Source: Diphasiastrum complanatum
Taxonomy: Eukaryota; Streptophyta; Lycopodiopsida; Lycopodiales; Lycopodiaceae
Assembly (NCBI GenBank): GCA_029204225.1
Contig: CM055097.1
Location: 30,567,599-30,631,598, forward strand
DNA length: 64,000 nucleotides
Direction of reading: 5' to 3'
The position numbers and the translations under genes were made by a program. Positions within the stretch are counted from its first letter, which is position 1, and each line of letters opens with the position of its first letter. The notes under the pieces were generated by a model. That model searched no databases. It saw only the letters and a program-made list of their open reading frames with translations, and was not told the origin of the DNA. Shown here one piece after another: positions 1 to 11,543 of the stretch.

Positions 1-317
1 TTTATTCTAGCATGAAGCCTAGGATTCCTAGCTAAATGGAGGCAAATATGATCATCACATGAAATCAAAGTAGAATGTCAATAAATAATCATCACCCATA
101 TAGCTTCCTATGTTGTGGAATTCAATACTTGATACTCAACTTCAGTTGAAGATAAAGCAATTGTGAGTTTCTTGCTGCTCCATGATATAGCTATAGTATA
201 CGCACTAAACATAAATCCTAGTATGGATTTTTTGTCATGATTCAACATTTTATACTTAATCAACACCAAAAACTCCAACCAAAATAGGTCCTTCATTCTT
301 GCAAAACTATAGTTCAT
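1..317 (-). pseudogene. Ty1/copia RNase H fragment
   Basis: Reading leftward from 317, the translation carries the copia RNase H signature AISWSSKKLTIALSSTEVEY and then, after a stop, CDDHICLHLARNPRLHARIK, the usual C-terminal block of copia polyproteins. In an intact element RNase H removes the RNA strand during reverse transcription. The fragment is cut by the window edge on its downstream side and stops at about 317 upstream, where an LTR-like sequence begins. Stops and frame breaks show that it is dead. The family is clear; the lineage within copia is not. Confidence 0.8.
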
Positions 318-319
318 TG

Positions 320-1103
320 TGTTGGAGTTTAATCTTACTCCTAATCATCCTAGCTGCCCTCCTTCCTTCTCTCAATTTTACTCTCTCAAATGAAACCTGC
401 AGAAAATGAACTATTTTTCAACAGCGTGCATTTTTAGACTGATTGTCTCTACAATCTGCATTTTTGCTCGCAATTTTTGATAGGCAAAAAACTTGACACC
501 CGACACTGTCGCTTTTATTTTTGCAACACTTGTGTTAATTCAGTTTTTCAGACACTTCTAGAAAATGCGACACTGCCTTGGAAAAAATGCGAAAAACCCG
601 ACACTATAGATTTACACGGGATTTTACACAGGCGACAAATGCGAAAAACCCAACATTGCAGTTTACACGAGATTCTACACAGGTGAAAAACCCAACACTG
701 TGTTTTTACACGAGATTCCACACAAGACAAAAATGCAAAAAATGTGACACTCTGCAGAAATACACAAGATTCCTCACATGCTGTCTACGCCTTCACACTC
801 CAATAACAACTGTTCTTATTAGTCAGTTAATCAGTTGTTAAGCAATCTTGTAAATGTAAGGCTAGAATAATGCAAGATCTTTCAGTTGCTATAAATGTAA
901 ATGATTATAGAGAGAGAGATATATATATATTCAGAATGTTAGCAATTGCTTTGAATATGTAAGTAGGATCACGTGCTTACCAGTGCAATTGTATTGTGGT
1001 CTGATCGTTGTTACTACAACTTTATTATGCAGATTCGCTACTTTTCTACATCTCTTTGCATTCTTGTTGAATGAAATTAACTCTCACTCCTCTTATGCAA
1101 ACA
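320..1103 (+). mobile_element. Solo-LTR-like sequence (copia type)
   Basis: The segment starts with TGTTGGAG directly at the point where the copia RNase H homology breaks off. It has tandem repeats in its first half, a TATA-like CTATAAATG near 888, and a possible CA end at 1103. That layout fits a plant LTR (U3 repeats, TATA, then R/U5). No convincing target-site duplication was found and no second copy lies in the window, so the right boundary is a guess. Confidence 0.35.
561..780 (+). repeat. Degenerate 52-bp tandem repeat in putative U3
   Basis: Units beginning GCGAAAAACCC or close variants start at 589, 641, 683 and 735 (spacing 52, 42 and 52). Each is followed by CACT and a TTTACACGAGATT block; a weaker copy lies near 561. 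The position upstream of a TATA-like motif resembles U3 enhancer repeats of plant copia LTRs. Confidence 0.7.
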
Positions 1104-2867
1104 TCAGTATAAAGAGAAATGTATGGTTGTCTCTGACGCCTAAATTACTTCTACACTCTCTTCATATTAGATTATCCCATAATTAATTGTATTATATATA
1201 TTCCAGTCCAAAGAAAGAAAGTGTAGTACAATATAATCCTTTCTCTTGAGAGAAAGTGATGTGCTTATTTGAGTGTGAGATTGAACATGTATTTTGTTGT
1301 TTATCTAATGATATGAAGATGTGGATGAATAGATAATTACACAGTAGTGTTTTTCTATCAATTGTATCAAAGCATGTAGGTGGTAGGGATAGGGGCAAAG
1401 CATTATGTGGATCATAATGAGATTTTTGGTAGCAATTTGAAATAAGCAAGTTGTTTAGATGAAATACCTCAAGTGGAGTCATTTTCTCAATTAGTTTGGT
1501 AGCTGCAAATGGTACCTTGCTGACAGAGGTCACTAGTGAGAGAATTAGAATCTCAACAGAAGTTCAAGAAGATCTTAGAAATTGCTACCTTTTTTAGAGC
1601 AAGGATTCAGTATAGAAAGTCTTGAGCTGTAGGAGATGCTTTTTGCTACTACAAAAACATGGATCTGGGTGACTCAATAGGAAACACTGCCTACAAACGA
1701 TCATCCACGACCATTGAGAGAGCGTGGAGCCATTAGAGATTTACATCTGCCATAGTTTTTTTTCTATATATGGTCTCAAAAGAAGCATAAATGAGGAAGA
1801 GGACCTCGTGGAGGTTATTTAAGTGTAGGTTCTAGGATGTGGGAGAAGCTATCATTGTCAAATTTTGATCTAGCAAGATCAATGGACCAAGTTGTCTGAA
1901 TCTCGACTGTTTAGTGCTCTTGTAAGGTAGAGCTTCATTGACCTTTGGTTTTTCGTAGCTGTAATTGATTTACTTTCATTTTTTGTTTGACATTGATATG
2001 ATTATTGTTAGTTAGTTGGTACTTGGAGGTTGGAAGCTTTAATGTGCGTTAATTTTTTTGAATTGAATGTGATAGATTGGTTTCATATATTACATAAATG
2101 ATTTTCTAAGGCCAACACTTGTATATTTTGTCCAATTTTTTTTTCTTCAAAATACTTTAAATGGTTTTACTTATGAAGCATTTAAATTGATGTCCAACTT
2201 TGTTATTGTGCATGTCACGTGACCTATAAACATTAGATTCATAAAATTAGCTAGTTCATATGTTTTGAATCTAAAGACTCGACACAATGTTTGTATATAC
2301 CACTTGTCTAAAAAATCTTGACACAGATATGTAAAGACTCAAACAAATTTAAGTGCAGTCGCGATGAAGTTATAAGTATCTTTCTATCAATATTATTATA
2401 TTGTAAGTATTTTTTGTGATATGTTTTTTTATTTATGAAGTTTAATTGATGAATTTACTTTTTATTATCTTGTTGTGAAATCACGAATATTGAAACATCA
2501 ATGTGCTAAGGAAAGTTGATGATAGTTGTAGGGTACTATTTTTGAACAAATTTGGAAAAAAACTTATGGGATGTTAGTATCCTAAGTTAAAAAACACTCA
2601 AGGAATTGTACTGCTCCTTTGGAATGTTTTGTTTCTTAACATGACTATGTATATAAAAATGTCATAAAGCAAAGCAACTTTTTGTGTGAGCATACATATC
2701 TAAGAAACAAGGAGTTTAAAAAATGTTAATTATTTAGAGACGTAAATTTGATGCGACGTAAAAATAGTCTATATTAAAGTCTAGAACTTCAAAGAATCCA
2801 ATGTCACAAGCTTCGAGACTATAGAAAATTTTAGTGTTAGGTTTTTGTCCGCCTAAAATATAAGGTA
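1104..2867. other. No gene recognised
   Basis: AT-rich DNA with scattered stops in all frames. A 113-codon minus-strand open frame at 1192-1533 has no recognisable motif and looks like chance. A short perfect hairpin (TTGATCT/AGATCAA) lies near 1864-1881. I see no transposon protein here. Confidence 0.5.
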
Positions 2868-3047
2868 CTAAGTTAGGTTTTGAGTCTTATAGTTTTTTGA
2901 GAAGGTGTATTGAATGTGAGGCCTAACAGGTTTTATGTAAAAGGTTGGGAAAAATCTCCTCAAGCACTGGGTGTCTATAGCAGGCCAAATTGGAGGTGAA
3001 TGCTTAGCGAGAAGAAGCCCTAGGATCAAACCAAAGGCTTCCTCTTC

Positions 3048-3069
3048 GAGAGAGAGAGAGAGAGAGAGA
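3048..3069 (+). repeat. (GA)n microsatellite in 5' leader
   Basis: A nearly pure GA tract lies about 50 bp upstream of the acyl carrier protein start codon, in the expected 5' untranslated region. GA-rich leaders are common in plant genes. Confidence 0.8.
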
Positions 3070-3117
3070 AGAGAGAGAAAAGGAAGGTAGAGGGAGACAG
3101 CGAGAGATAGAGGAGAG

Positions 3118-4120
3118 ATGGAGCGGGGTGGGCGACAGCTCTCTTCTATGCTGCGTGGGGCGGTGCTTCGGCATTTGCAGATCCCGTCAAGGCCACAGCA
3201 AGGAGCTGCTGGTTTTGTGGGGGACGGATGGGGGGAAGCCATCAGAAGAAGGTTTTTCTCGGAGGAAGTGCATTCGCATGGCACCTATCTCAACAAAACC
3301 GAGGTCACGGATAGAGTGCTGAACGTGGTCAAGAACTTTCACAAAGTGGATCCGTCCAAGGTTTGTTTTCTTCACCTTAAATTCTATGGATCGGGAGTAA
3401 TATAGTTCGATGCTTCTAGCTGTTTGATCATCCGTACCGACTTTTCAAACCTTTTGGTCCTGAAGTACGAAAACCCTATGTCGAAGCAGCTCTTTTTGTT
3501 TATTGAAGTCCCTTACTCGATGGGGAAAATGATCTTAATCAATGTAATTCCTTTTTCTATTCTTGGCACCGCTCTTTGCTACAGAGACTGTATTTGGATT
3601 AGATAAGGTTTGGAATGGACAGTTTATAATCGTTGGCCACTCATTAGTGGCAATGGATCTGTGCTGAAGAAAAAATACAGGCATGGGTGTTTAATTTTTC
3701 ATTCCTTCTGTTTTTGATCCAGCTGCTTCTTGTAGGGTTGATCTCAAGATTATGTCAGTATTAATGGCTTTTTTCTTTTGGAGTTATTGGATTAATGTAG
3801 GTCTTATAGATATTTTTCTTTTTCAGTTATTGGATTGATTTAGGTCTTATAGATGTTGGTTTATTTGTGCTTTATGGCATGTTAACGGCACTTAGTTTAC
3901 CGATTCCACTGAGGATGATAGTCTGTTGGTGTGTCATTGCCAGGTATCACCTTCATCTAATTTCCAGAAGGATCTCGGGTTGGATAGCCTTGATACTGTG
4001 GAGGTAGTAATGGCATTTGAGGAAGAGTTTGGGGTGGAGATTCCAGATAGTGAAGCTGATAAAATTGTTACATGTGCTGATGCTATTGACTTCATTGCAT
4101 CTCAACCACAAGCAAAGTGA
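3118..4120 (+). CDS. mtACP: Mitochondrial acyl carrier protein (two exons)
   Basis: The coding sequence joins 3118-3360 and 3944-4120, 139 aa. The 583-bp intron has a GT donor at 3361 and an AG acceptor at 3942-3943, both in phase 0. Exon 1 encodes an Arg-rich, acid-poor presequence ending around RRRFFS, typical of mitochondrial import and cleavage, followed by helix 1 ([11 protein letters not shown]). Exon 2 opens with the ACP core. The DSLD motif places the phosphopantetheine-bearing serine at residue 96, and [12 protein letters not shown] is the acidic helix that docks partner enzymes. Length matches plant mitochondrial ACPs (about 120-140 aa). Family knowledge: these proteins carry acyl chains in mitochondrial type II fatty-acid synthesis, feed lipoate synthesis, and bind LYR proteins including complex I subunits. 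No key residue is missing and the splice sites are clean, so the gene is probably functional. The start is the first ATG downstream of the GA-rich leader. Confidence 0.93.
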
Positions 4121-7100
4121 GCCACAGACCTATCCTTTTGAGTCATCAAACGCATATCTATCAACAATTTCGATGTTGGTCTGTGAATGAGAACTTCTTA
4201 TCATGCACTGTCCTTCATCGATCTGTTAGGGTTTCGAATCTTTTTACTATTCTCATAATGGTAGGTTTGGAAACCAGCCATTGTTGTTCCCCTAAAACAA
4301 TGTCCATATAACGAGGTCAGATCAAATGGCAATGTTTTGGCTTATTGTCTTCTAGAAATTTGATTTCTGATTCATCATACATAACATGTTGTATCCTCTT
4401 CTTCTTGCTTGATTTGGGTGTCTTTGTTTATCGATTTTGTAATCATCAAGTTGATTAAGGCACACACCTTAGTAGGTTGGGATACAAACCCATCTAATGT
4501 GACCGGGAAAGAAAGTGTTATTATGGAGCTTTTTGAGCTGGAGAGTTAAAATGTAGGGAGGACTTTAATATGAATTATGGACTTTAGTTAGATCTAAATA
4601 AGCGCCAAAATGCTCGTTTTGAAACATGAACATTTTGATGCATAGAACCAAGTGGGAAACTTTTTTTTATTTTTTATCTTTTTTGGCACTATAAAATGTA
4701 GTATTAAAAAATCAAATCATTTAAAAGCCCTAAGATCTTGAGGTACTTCAGTGTAAAGTTTAAGGCAAATATTCTAGGCAACAATGATTACATAAGGGCC
4801 AATTGAATGTTGTTGAATATAAAAATTTCTAATGGTCAAAGTAAACCAGCATGAATGCTTACAAACTTCTTTTCAATGCATACAAATAAATGTAGTAAGT
4901 TCTAGCAAAAAATGTGATGAAGATATGTTAAGACCCTTTAAAATTTAAGAGCATTGATACATCTCAAAATGGAATGATAAAACACTTTTGGATAATTTTG
5001 GAATGAGCAAGAGTGTTTCAAAATACTTGTTCTAGAACACAACTTATTGGAATGTGATGTATCTATGTTGTTGATGTATTGTTTTGCTTGTATATTGAAT
5101 ATATGTATTGTGCATGGATTCCAATGTACATTTAGTCAATATGCTTAGAATTTTGTTCACTATTTTGATTGAACCATCATATTGAGTAGTTGATGGACCC
5201 TTCATGGAATTTGGACTTGTAGATATGAAGTACTTGAACTTTAAATGTATTGGTATTCTCGCTTATCACGCTATAAGATAATCACTATTTTACTTTTGAT
5301 TTTGGAATGATTGATTGATTACTTGAGGCTTAGCACATTGGCTAGTGTGTCTCAAATCAACTTTTCTTGACTAGGTCTAACTATGCATTTGAAGAAAGAT
5401 TGTCAATGATTACAAATGTGCATACAATCCATTTTTAGGGAGTTAGACATTTGCATGCACCCGCTTCTTAAAAAAAGTTCTCCGGTCTTGCAAGCTGTTA
5501 TGGAAGTGTGAGTTGTTCATTGCATGGCTCTATGATGGTTGTGAATGTGTGATCTCCTTTTCCCACCCTTTAAGAGAGAGATCATAGATTACAGATTTCC
5601 ATTGGTAAGGTAAAAGTAGAATCTATATGTCGGTGATTATCACACTGTAGTAAGAGATTCATCGTATCGAAAGAAGATGATTCAAAGGTGGAAACTAATC
5701 ATTACGATAGGAGAAGTGGGAGTACATTTAGAAAATATAAGCTGCTTTCTATCATATGTTTCAAAAATAGTAAATCAATCATCAAAAAGCCACTAAGCCA
5801 ATGCAAGTGTATTTCATAAATCCTACCCTTGGCTATGTGTGGACACAATACCTTTCAATGCTCTTGGCTTCCAAGGCTTAGCGAAAAGAAAAATCTACCT
5901 ACTTTGCTTAAGGCCTTGCAAGATGATTTGATTACCACCTTCCTATGCATGCTAAAAAGAAAAAAGGAAAGAGCAAGAGATGGTTGCTAATGGAATCCGA
6001 TCTTCCTAAAAGCTTCTATCATTACTAGGCTTGGTTAGTTTCCTCCTTGAGCTCCTTAATGAAGTAAAAACCTACTCCTCATATCCAAAGCATCCTAAGG
6101 TATAAGAGTCAATCTAAACTACTTCAAAACATCAAAGATTTTTTCTACAAACTAAAGAGAAACATATGCATGCAGTTAGCAAAGAAAATCTCACAGGCAA
6201 TGAAAATAATAAATTTGAATAGAAGTACAAGCATACATCTATAAGCATTTATCCTCACAAAATCTCTCTTTTATGCCTCTCTTTCTCTTTCATTTTCTCT
6301 CACCCAATGAAAACAAAGAGAATGGAGCTCAAGCTCTTTAATTCATAAATGAAGTTTGAGTACAAATAATATAAAGATTTTGGTGCGGGTTCAAAAGAGC
6401 ACATGTGGCAACACACTATTTGCCAACTTGTAACATTGTAAACTCTAAGTTCACTTGATTTTAAATATTTCTCAAGTAAATTGACTTATAAAATGTTTTA
6501 ATATTTTCTAAAGGGCCACTCCACTTGTTTTCCTATTGTGTTTCAAGGCACGCTAATTTGTTGAAATTTACAGAATTCTAGATGTACTTTGGACATTTCC
6601 ATGATGAGTTGGCATTGACACTTGGATAGATGCTTAGATAAGTTATACTTCATTTATATTCCTCGTTCAAGGCTTTGGAACACATTTCCATATGAGTACA
6701 ATGAGCCCTATTACATTGGAGAGAATATAGGTGCTATACAAAATATTTTTTGCATTGCTTTGGGATCTATCCCACATGCAAGTCAAAGTTAGGGCTGATT
6801 GGCCATATTAGGATATCTATGTTAGTTTTAGGTCTCAAATGGTATGGGAAAGACCCTAAACTCAAAATCTGGGTTCATTTTTAATTTACAACTATGTACT
6901 TCTTTGATGACAACAATCTAAAAATCAAAATATTGAATTTTCTTACACATTATTTTGTGGTGGTGAGTTGTAGCTTCATAGTACCTTCAATTTTTGGTTT
7001 GTAATAGGTTAATTGGAAGTTTAATTGATTTTTTACATGTTGTGAGAGATGTTGCACCCTCATATCTGATTTTAACGAAATTACATGTGCCAATGTGGAG

Positions 7101-7329
7101 CCCTTGCCAAGATAAGCTAGAATTGAGATGATGAGCTGATTTTAAATGTTCATTTGGATTCAATTTAATTTCTTGTGCTGTCATTTTGTGATTAACTCAA
7201 GACCTTAGGGTCATATTTTCACATGGTATCATACTATGATTGAAAGTAAGCATTATTTTTTATCAGATTTAAACTTCAATTCCTAGTTTGCTTTGTAGTA
7301 TTGGAAGTGCCTCTACTACGAGTGAATCT
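4121..7329. other. Long AT-rich stretch without a recognised gene
   Basis: About 3.2 kb following the ACP gene. The first few hundred bases probably contain its 3' untranslated region. Beyond that I see no coding homology; the rest looks like old degraded repeat DNA. Confidence 0.45.
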
Positions 7330-7742
7330 CTAAAGATAATACACCATTTGTGCCTTTTTGGACTCAAATAAGGTTGAATGAGATCCAAAATATTGTATTT
7401 ATGCCTCAAAAACCATGAAGATACTATTTCCAAGATAAAAGAAAAGGGATCTCCCAAGATCCATGGCAAAAAAGGAGAAGGTTTGTAAAGAATGTGTTAT
7501 GATAAAAGCACATAAGCTACCTTTCTCTAGCTCCATCACTAACCCTTCTCATCCTCTTGAGTTGATTCATTCTTGTACATTTTGCTAGTAGTAGAAGCAT
7601 CGGAGGCACTACAGCTTTCAAAGATGATTACACAAGATATCGTATCTATCTTCCAGGTCAAATATGTTTGAAATCTTTACCAAGTTCAAAACTTTTGTAG
7701 AAAAGTTTCATGGTCACAAGATCAAGTTTTTGAGAATAGAAA
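7330..7742 (+). pseudogene. Ty1/copia integrase fragment
   Basis: The plus-strand translation contains VCKECVMIKAHKLPF near 7481, the CxxC half of the copia integrase zinc finger with its usual following block. After a frameshift it continues with KDDYTRYRIYL near 7625 and KFHGHKIKFLR near 7720, which match the start of the integrase catalytic core. Several frame changes and stops show decay. It ends exactly where the minus-strand LTR at 7743 begins, so that element may have inserted into it. Confidence 0.6.
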
Positions 7743-8214
7743 TGTTGAATCTAACACATGTGGGAGAGTCCCACAAAGTGTGTTATTGATCTCCTAAGAC
7801 TTTGTGGTTGCACATAGATCACACATAGATTGAAAACCAAGATCTATTCCCTAAATCTATGGCAAGAGCACATTACTACATGCCTAAATCAACCATACAA
7901 GTACTTTCAAATATGTGGAGACTTGTACTACAACAAACTAAGTATGAAAATGCCCTCCTCTCGGGTAGAGAGAGAATCCAATCAATAAAACTCAAGTAGA
8001 GAGAGAAAATCAATTTTGACTCAAAATGTGTAGAAATCTCATAATTCCATAAATCCAATGTGATTTTAATCCATTTAGACCCTAAAGTCTCCTTGATAGC
8101 CATAGAGATGCAACTGCACTCAAAAATCTTGATTTCAAGGCAAATTTTCAAATTAAACCTGACGTATGCATGGATGTCTTAGGCTAGCTCTGATATTCTC
8201 ATAAGAAGCTTACA
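7743..8214 (-). mobile_element. Copia LTR (3' LTR of the minus-strand element)
   Basis: A 472-bp segment starting TGTTGAAT on the plus strand (the ...TTCAACA end on the minus strand) and starting TGTAAGC on the minus strand. A purine-rich stretch (GGAGAGGCAAA) directly precedes it on the minus strand, as expected for a polypurine tract. Its central part (CTCTCTACCCGAG followed by GAGG) matches in reverse the LTR at 33608-34085, which is nearly the same length. Confidence 0.6.
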
Positions 8215-9523
8215 ATTTGCCTCTCCAAAAGAAAAAACACATTTTTTTAAAATAATGAGTGATTAACTCATTCTTGCTCTTCCAAAATCCAAGAGCACTC
8301 ATTTGATCAAACAACCAATTTACTCTTAATTGGTTCATAACAATTTTTAGATCACTAAGACATAAAAACTTGTTCTCAAATGAGTCATTACACATCTTAT
8401 CTTCAACTTCCGTCGTGATGAAGCCCTCGAGTTGCCTCATGTAGTTCTCATAGCATACCTCAGTTTGCCTCATGTAGATCTCATAGCAAAATGGTTCATC
8501 AAGTATTGAAGTAAGAAAAGTGTTGAAAGTAAATGGTTGAGAATCTTCCCCTTGATTACCTTTGCCAAGATAAGTGAGCCTTGAAGGCTCGGCCCTTGCC
8601 TGTGTGGATCTTCTTGGAGCACTTGATCTTTGAGGTGGATCCTCAAAATCTTCATCACTTTGTTGCTCCTCCTCAATCCTTGCAAGATCATTGACACCAA
8701 GGTTGTTGATTTCACTTTCATTCACACAAGATAGTAGATGGATCCAAGAATCTCTTGTATAAACATCTAAGAATGTTTCATGCATCTTATCATCACTACT
8801 TGGTACATGAGAAAAAGAGTGTACATTTGAATGAATGATTTCCTCTTTTGCCATAGCAATTTTGGCATCCAACTTAAAATAACTACCTTGTTTAACACCA
8901 TTTGCTATGCAAATATCATTCTTCATGATGGAACAAACTCCATGCTTGAAGTGAACATCTAAACCATCATTTATTAGCTGTACAATACTAAGCAAGCTCT
9001 TGGTAATTGATGGTACAAAAAGGACATTGTCTAGATCCATCCTTTTGCTAGATCCTAGACTTAATGAGATGGTAGCAACACCATCTATCTTACACTCTTG
9101 ATCATTTTCTAAAGAAACTAATTTATTAGCACCATTGAAAGAGTGTAAGGTTGAGAATGTGTCCTTTTCGAAAGTCATGTGGGAGCTAGCCCCACTATCG
9201 ATCCACCAAGTGTCCTTTGAGTTGCTTTTGCTTTTTGGAGTGGATGTAGATATCATCAAAGATGAGATCTCCTCATCTTCATCCTCTTCATATGCAAGGT
9301 TCCCTTGTTTGTCCTCCTCCTCTTTTGCTCTTAGCCTCTTGTAGCATTTGGATGCATAATGCCTTTTCTTTTCACAAAAGAGGCATTTTTGCTTTGACTT
9401 GTCCTTTGAGCTTGATGCATCATCCTCTTCTTTGGCCTCCTTTGAATGCTTCTTCTTTCCATTGGTCATTTTTTTGCCCTTGAATGAGAAATTGGCTTTC
9501 TCATCTCCATCCTGCAAAGACAA
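8210..9523 (-). pseudogene. Copia gag-protease fused to pre-RT linker, integrase lost
   Basis: An uninterrupted 437-codon frame. Residues 47-60 are a retroviral-type zinc knuckle (CLFCEKKRHYASKC, CX2CX4HX4C). Residues 107-115 hold the copia aspartic protease active site (WIDSGASSH). After about residue 225 the GAG-pre-integrase and integrase domains, which should fill several hundred codons, are missing. The text jumps to a Pro/Arg/Ser linker (residues 290-320, DPPQRSSAPRRSTQ) of the type found between integrase and reverse transcriptase, and the tail has no RT motif. The frame has stayed open despite the deletion. Upstream gag continues in broken frames to about 9800. The 3' LTR lies at 7743-8214. 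Confidence 0.8.
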
Positions 9524-9939
9524 TGAGCATTCTTGCCTTGGTGTGGGGCATCCTACACTCTTTAGCCACTAATACACTGTGAAGTTTTGCTATAGTTGGC
9601 AAAGTGTCTTGGATGGCAAAACTTTGGACAAAATTTGCAAAGTCATCTCCTAGACCATTAAGAACAATTTGTACAAGCTCTCCTTATCCATGATGGATCT
9701 AATATTGAAATCAAACACTATATTGACCTTATTGAGGCTATATATCTTGCTCAAGGATGTAAGTGTCCTTCAAGGATAATTCACTTAATCTCAAGAGAAG
9801 TTTACAAATGTCTCACAAGATGAAAAAACATGATGTTTCAAACTATGAGTAACAAACTCAATCTTGCTCTTACTAGATCCAAGAGCATACATTTGATGAC
9901 CCAACCACTTGCTTTCAAAATGATTTGAAACATATCTAA
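9524..9939 (-). pseudogene. Upstream copia gag remnant
   Basis: Minus-strand translation of 9540-9800 gives broken gag text (for example LSLKDT and NKVNIVFDFN) leading into the frame that starts at 9523. It stops at about 9930, where the plus-strand LTR at 9940 begins, so the 5' LTR of this element is absent or displaced. Confidence 0.5.
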
Positions 9940-10607
9940 TGTTGGAATTTAGCAATTTTCACATGGTTTTTGATGAATATTAGACATCTATGTGGATCCA
10001 CACATGTGAGGAACTGTCCACACGTGTGAAATGACACTTGAAATATTCATATCTATTTATATTAGCTTTCATTTGAGTCTAATATGACATCTCCTAAATT
10101 ATAGGAGTTAGGTCCTAGATTGTAGGAATCTAGAAGGTCAACACAAACCACCAATGGATGATGTGGCAAACTTGATAGACGTTATCCAAAGTGGATATGG
10201 ATAAGTACAATGAGCTGTCCTACACGTGCTGGATTTAGCTTAGAGAGAGATTATGGTGAATTTGTACTTGATCCATGATGGATCCATTATTGAGCTAATG
10301 ATGAAAAATCTTGGTTTGTGAAGCTATCATTGCGTTTTGACTCTCTTAAGCACTTTCTTTGTGGATGAATGCTTTGTAAATGATAAGTAAATTATTTCTC
10401 TGTTATCAGACCATACAGTAGCTCTACTTCACACGTGTGAAGCCGTGGATCATCTCTTTTTATTGTTCTTGCTTGGAAACACAAAGATTGTCAAGTAGAA
10501 GCTAGATTTGGAAGCTAGTCTTGATATAGATCAAGATCCCAAGCTACCAATCACTCTTTGTGATCATTTGTAGATCAATTTCAGTCCATAAACTTTGAAA
10601 TTTGACA
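9940..10607 (+). mobile_element. Copia 5' LTR
   Basis: A 668-bp LTR from TGTTGGAATT to TTTGACA, fixed on the right by the primer binding site that follows directly. It contains several ACACGTGT palindromes with a G-box core (10019-10031, 10431-10442). No matching 3' LTR was found; the element is cut at about 11543. Confidence 0.75.
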
Positions 10608-10620
10608 TGGTATCAGAGCC
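10608..10620 (+). promoter_or_regulatory. Primer binding site, initiator Met-tRNA
   Basis: TGGTATCAGAGCC immediately after the LTR end is the standard plant copia primer binding site, complementary to the 3' end of initiator methionine tRNA. Confidence 0.92.
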
Positions 10621-11204
10621 AAGTCAAAGAGCTTAGTTGATGAACCAAGGATCTTCATTTTGGTGAAAGCATTGGTGCTAGAGTCACTTTGAAGGAGAGC
10701 GACCTTTTCTAATAGTTTACTTGTGATGTTGACGTTCAGATTAGTGTGTAAAGTTCAAAAGTACTTCTCACACGTGTGAGAGGCTGCTGGAGTTGTACTT
10801 TCACCAAAACTTTGTGCTTTTTCAATATTTGAGCTTCAAACAAGTTGTGTAGAGTGAAACTAGTGATGTGCTTATGAAAAACCATTGTTTTCATTATAGA
10901 TTTGTGAGTGAATGGTGTTAGAATCTTATTAAACCTATAAATCCTTGTGAGAGAGTTTGAGGCTTATGTTTTTAGTTCAAGAGTGAAACTAAAACCAATT
11001 CTAAACATCATAGGAAGGCATTGGCACTTCCAAAAATCAAATCCAAGATTCTAAGTGAATAGATTGTGTAGAATACACTTTCCCAAATCTTTTTGAGTTC
11101 AAGATCATTATAGATCTTGCTTCTTGAGTCTAGTGAGATTTAAGAAAGTAGCATTTTAGCTAAATTTTGAGAAAGAAAGAAGGAAGAGCCTTTGAATAGT
11201 ACAT

Positions 11205-11543
11205 TTGTTATACTTGTTACTAGTTAGAAGGGGTTCAATTGGAGCCTATCTTCTTGAGGCTAGTGAAAGGCTAAATTCTAGTAATTATTCAACTTGGAAA
11301 CTAAGAATGGAGTCACTACTAGTGCTCCAAGATATGTTTGATCTTTTCATAGGAGAGGAAGAAGAACCTCAAGGAGGTCAAGATCAAGTGAGGTACAAAA
11401 AGAGAGCTAGACTAGCATTACATTGCTTGAAAATGAATGTTAGTAATGAACTTCTAAAGGAAGTAGCATCTTGTACCTCGACCAAGGAGGCATGGAACTA
11501 CCTCAAAGGGATTTATGAATCAAAAAATACCTCTAGAGTGCTA
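11205..11543 (+). pseudogene. Truncated copia gag
   Basis: The translation has the start of a copia gag (UBN2/DUF4219 type): YLLEASERLNSSNYSTWKLR, VLQDMFDLFIGEEEEP, then LALHCLKMNVSNELL and TKEAWNYLKGIYESKNTSR. It is closely related to the gag at 34908. Homology stops at about 11543, where gypsy gag begins on the opposite strand, so the rest of the element was lost or displaced. The leader from 10621 to 11204 is non-coding. Confidence 0.8.

Noticed and set aside
1192-1533. 113-codon minus-strand frame
   Set aside because: No motif, unusual composition, no splice context or repeat relation; likely chance.
2868-3284. 138-codon minus-strand frame across the ACP first exon
   Set aside because: Shadow of the ACP coding strand and of the GA-rich leader (Ser-Leu repeats).
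8180-8200. ATATCAGAGC on the minus strand, like a primer binding site
   Set aside because: It lies inside the proposed 3' LTR, not next to an LTR end followed by gag. A similar text at 26908 is also without an LTR. Treated as chance.
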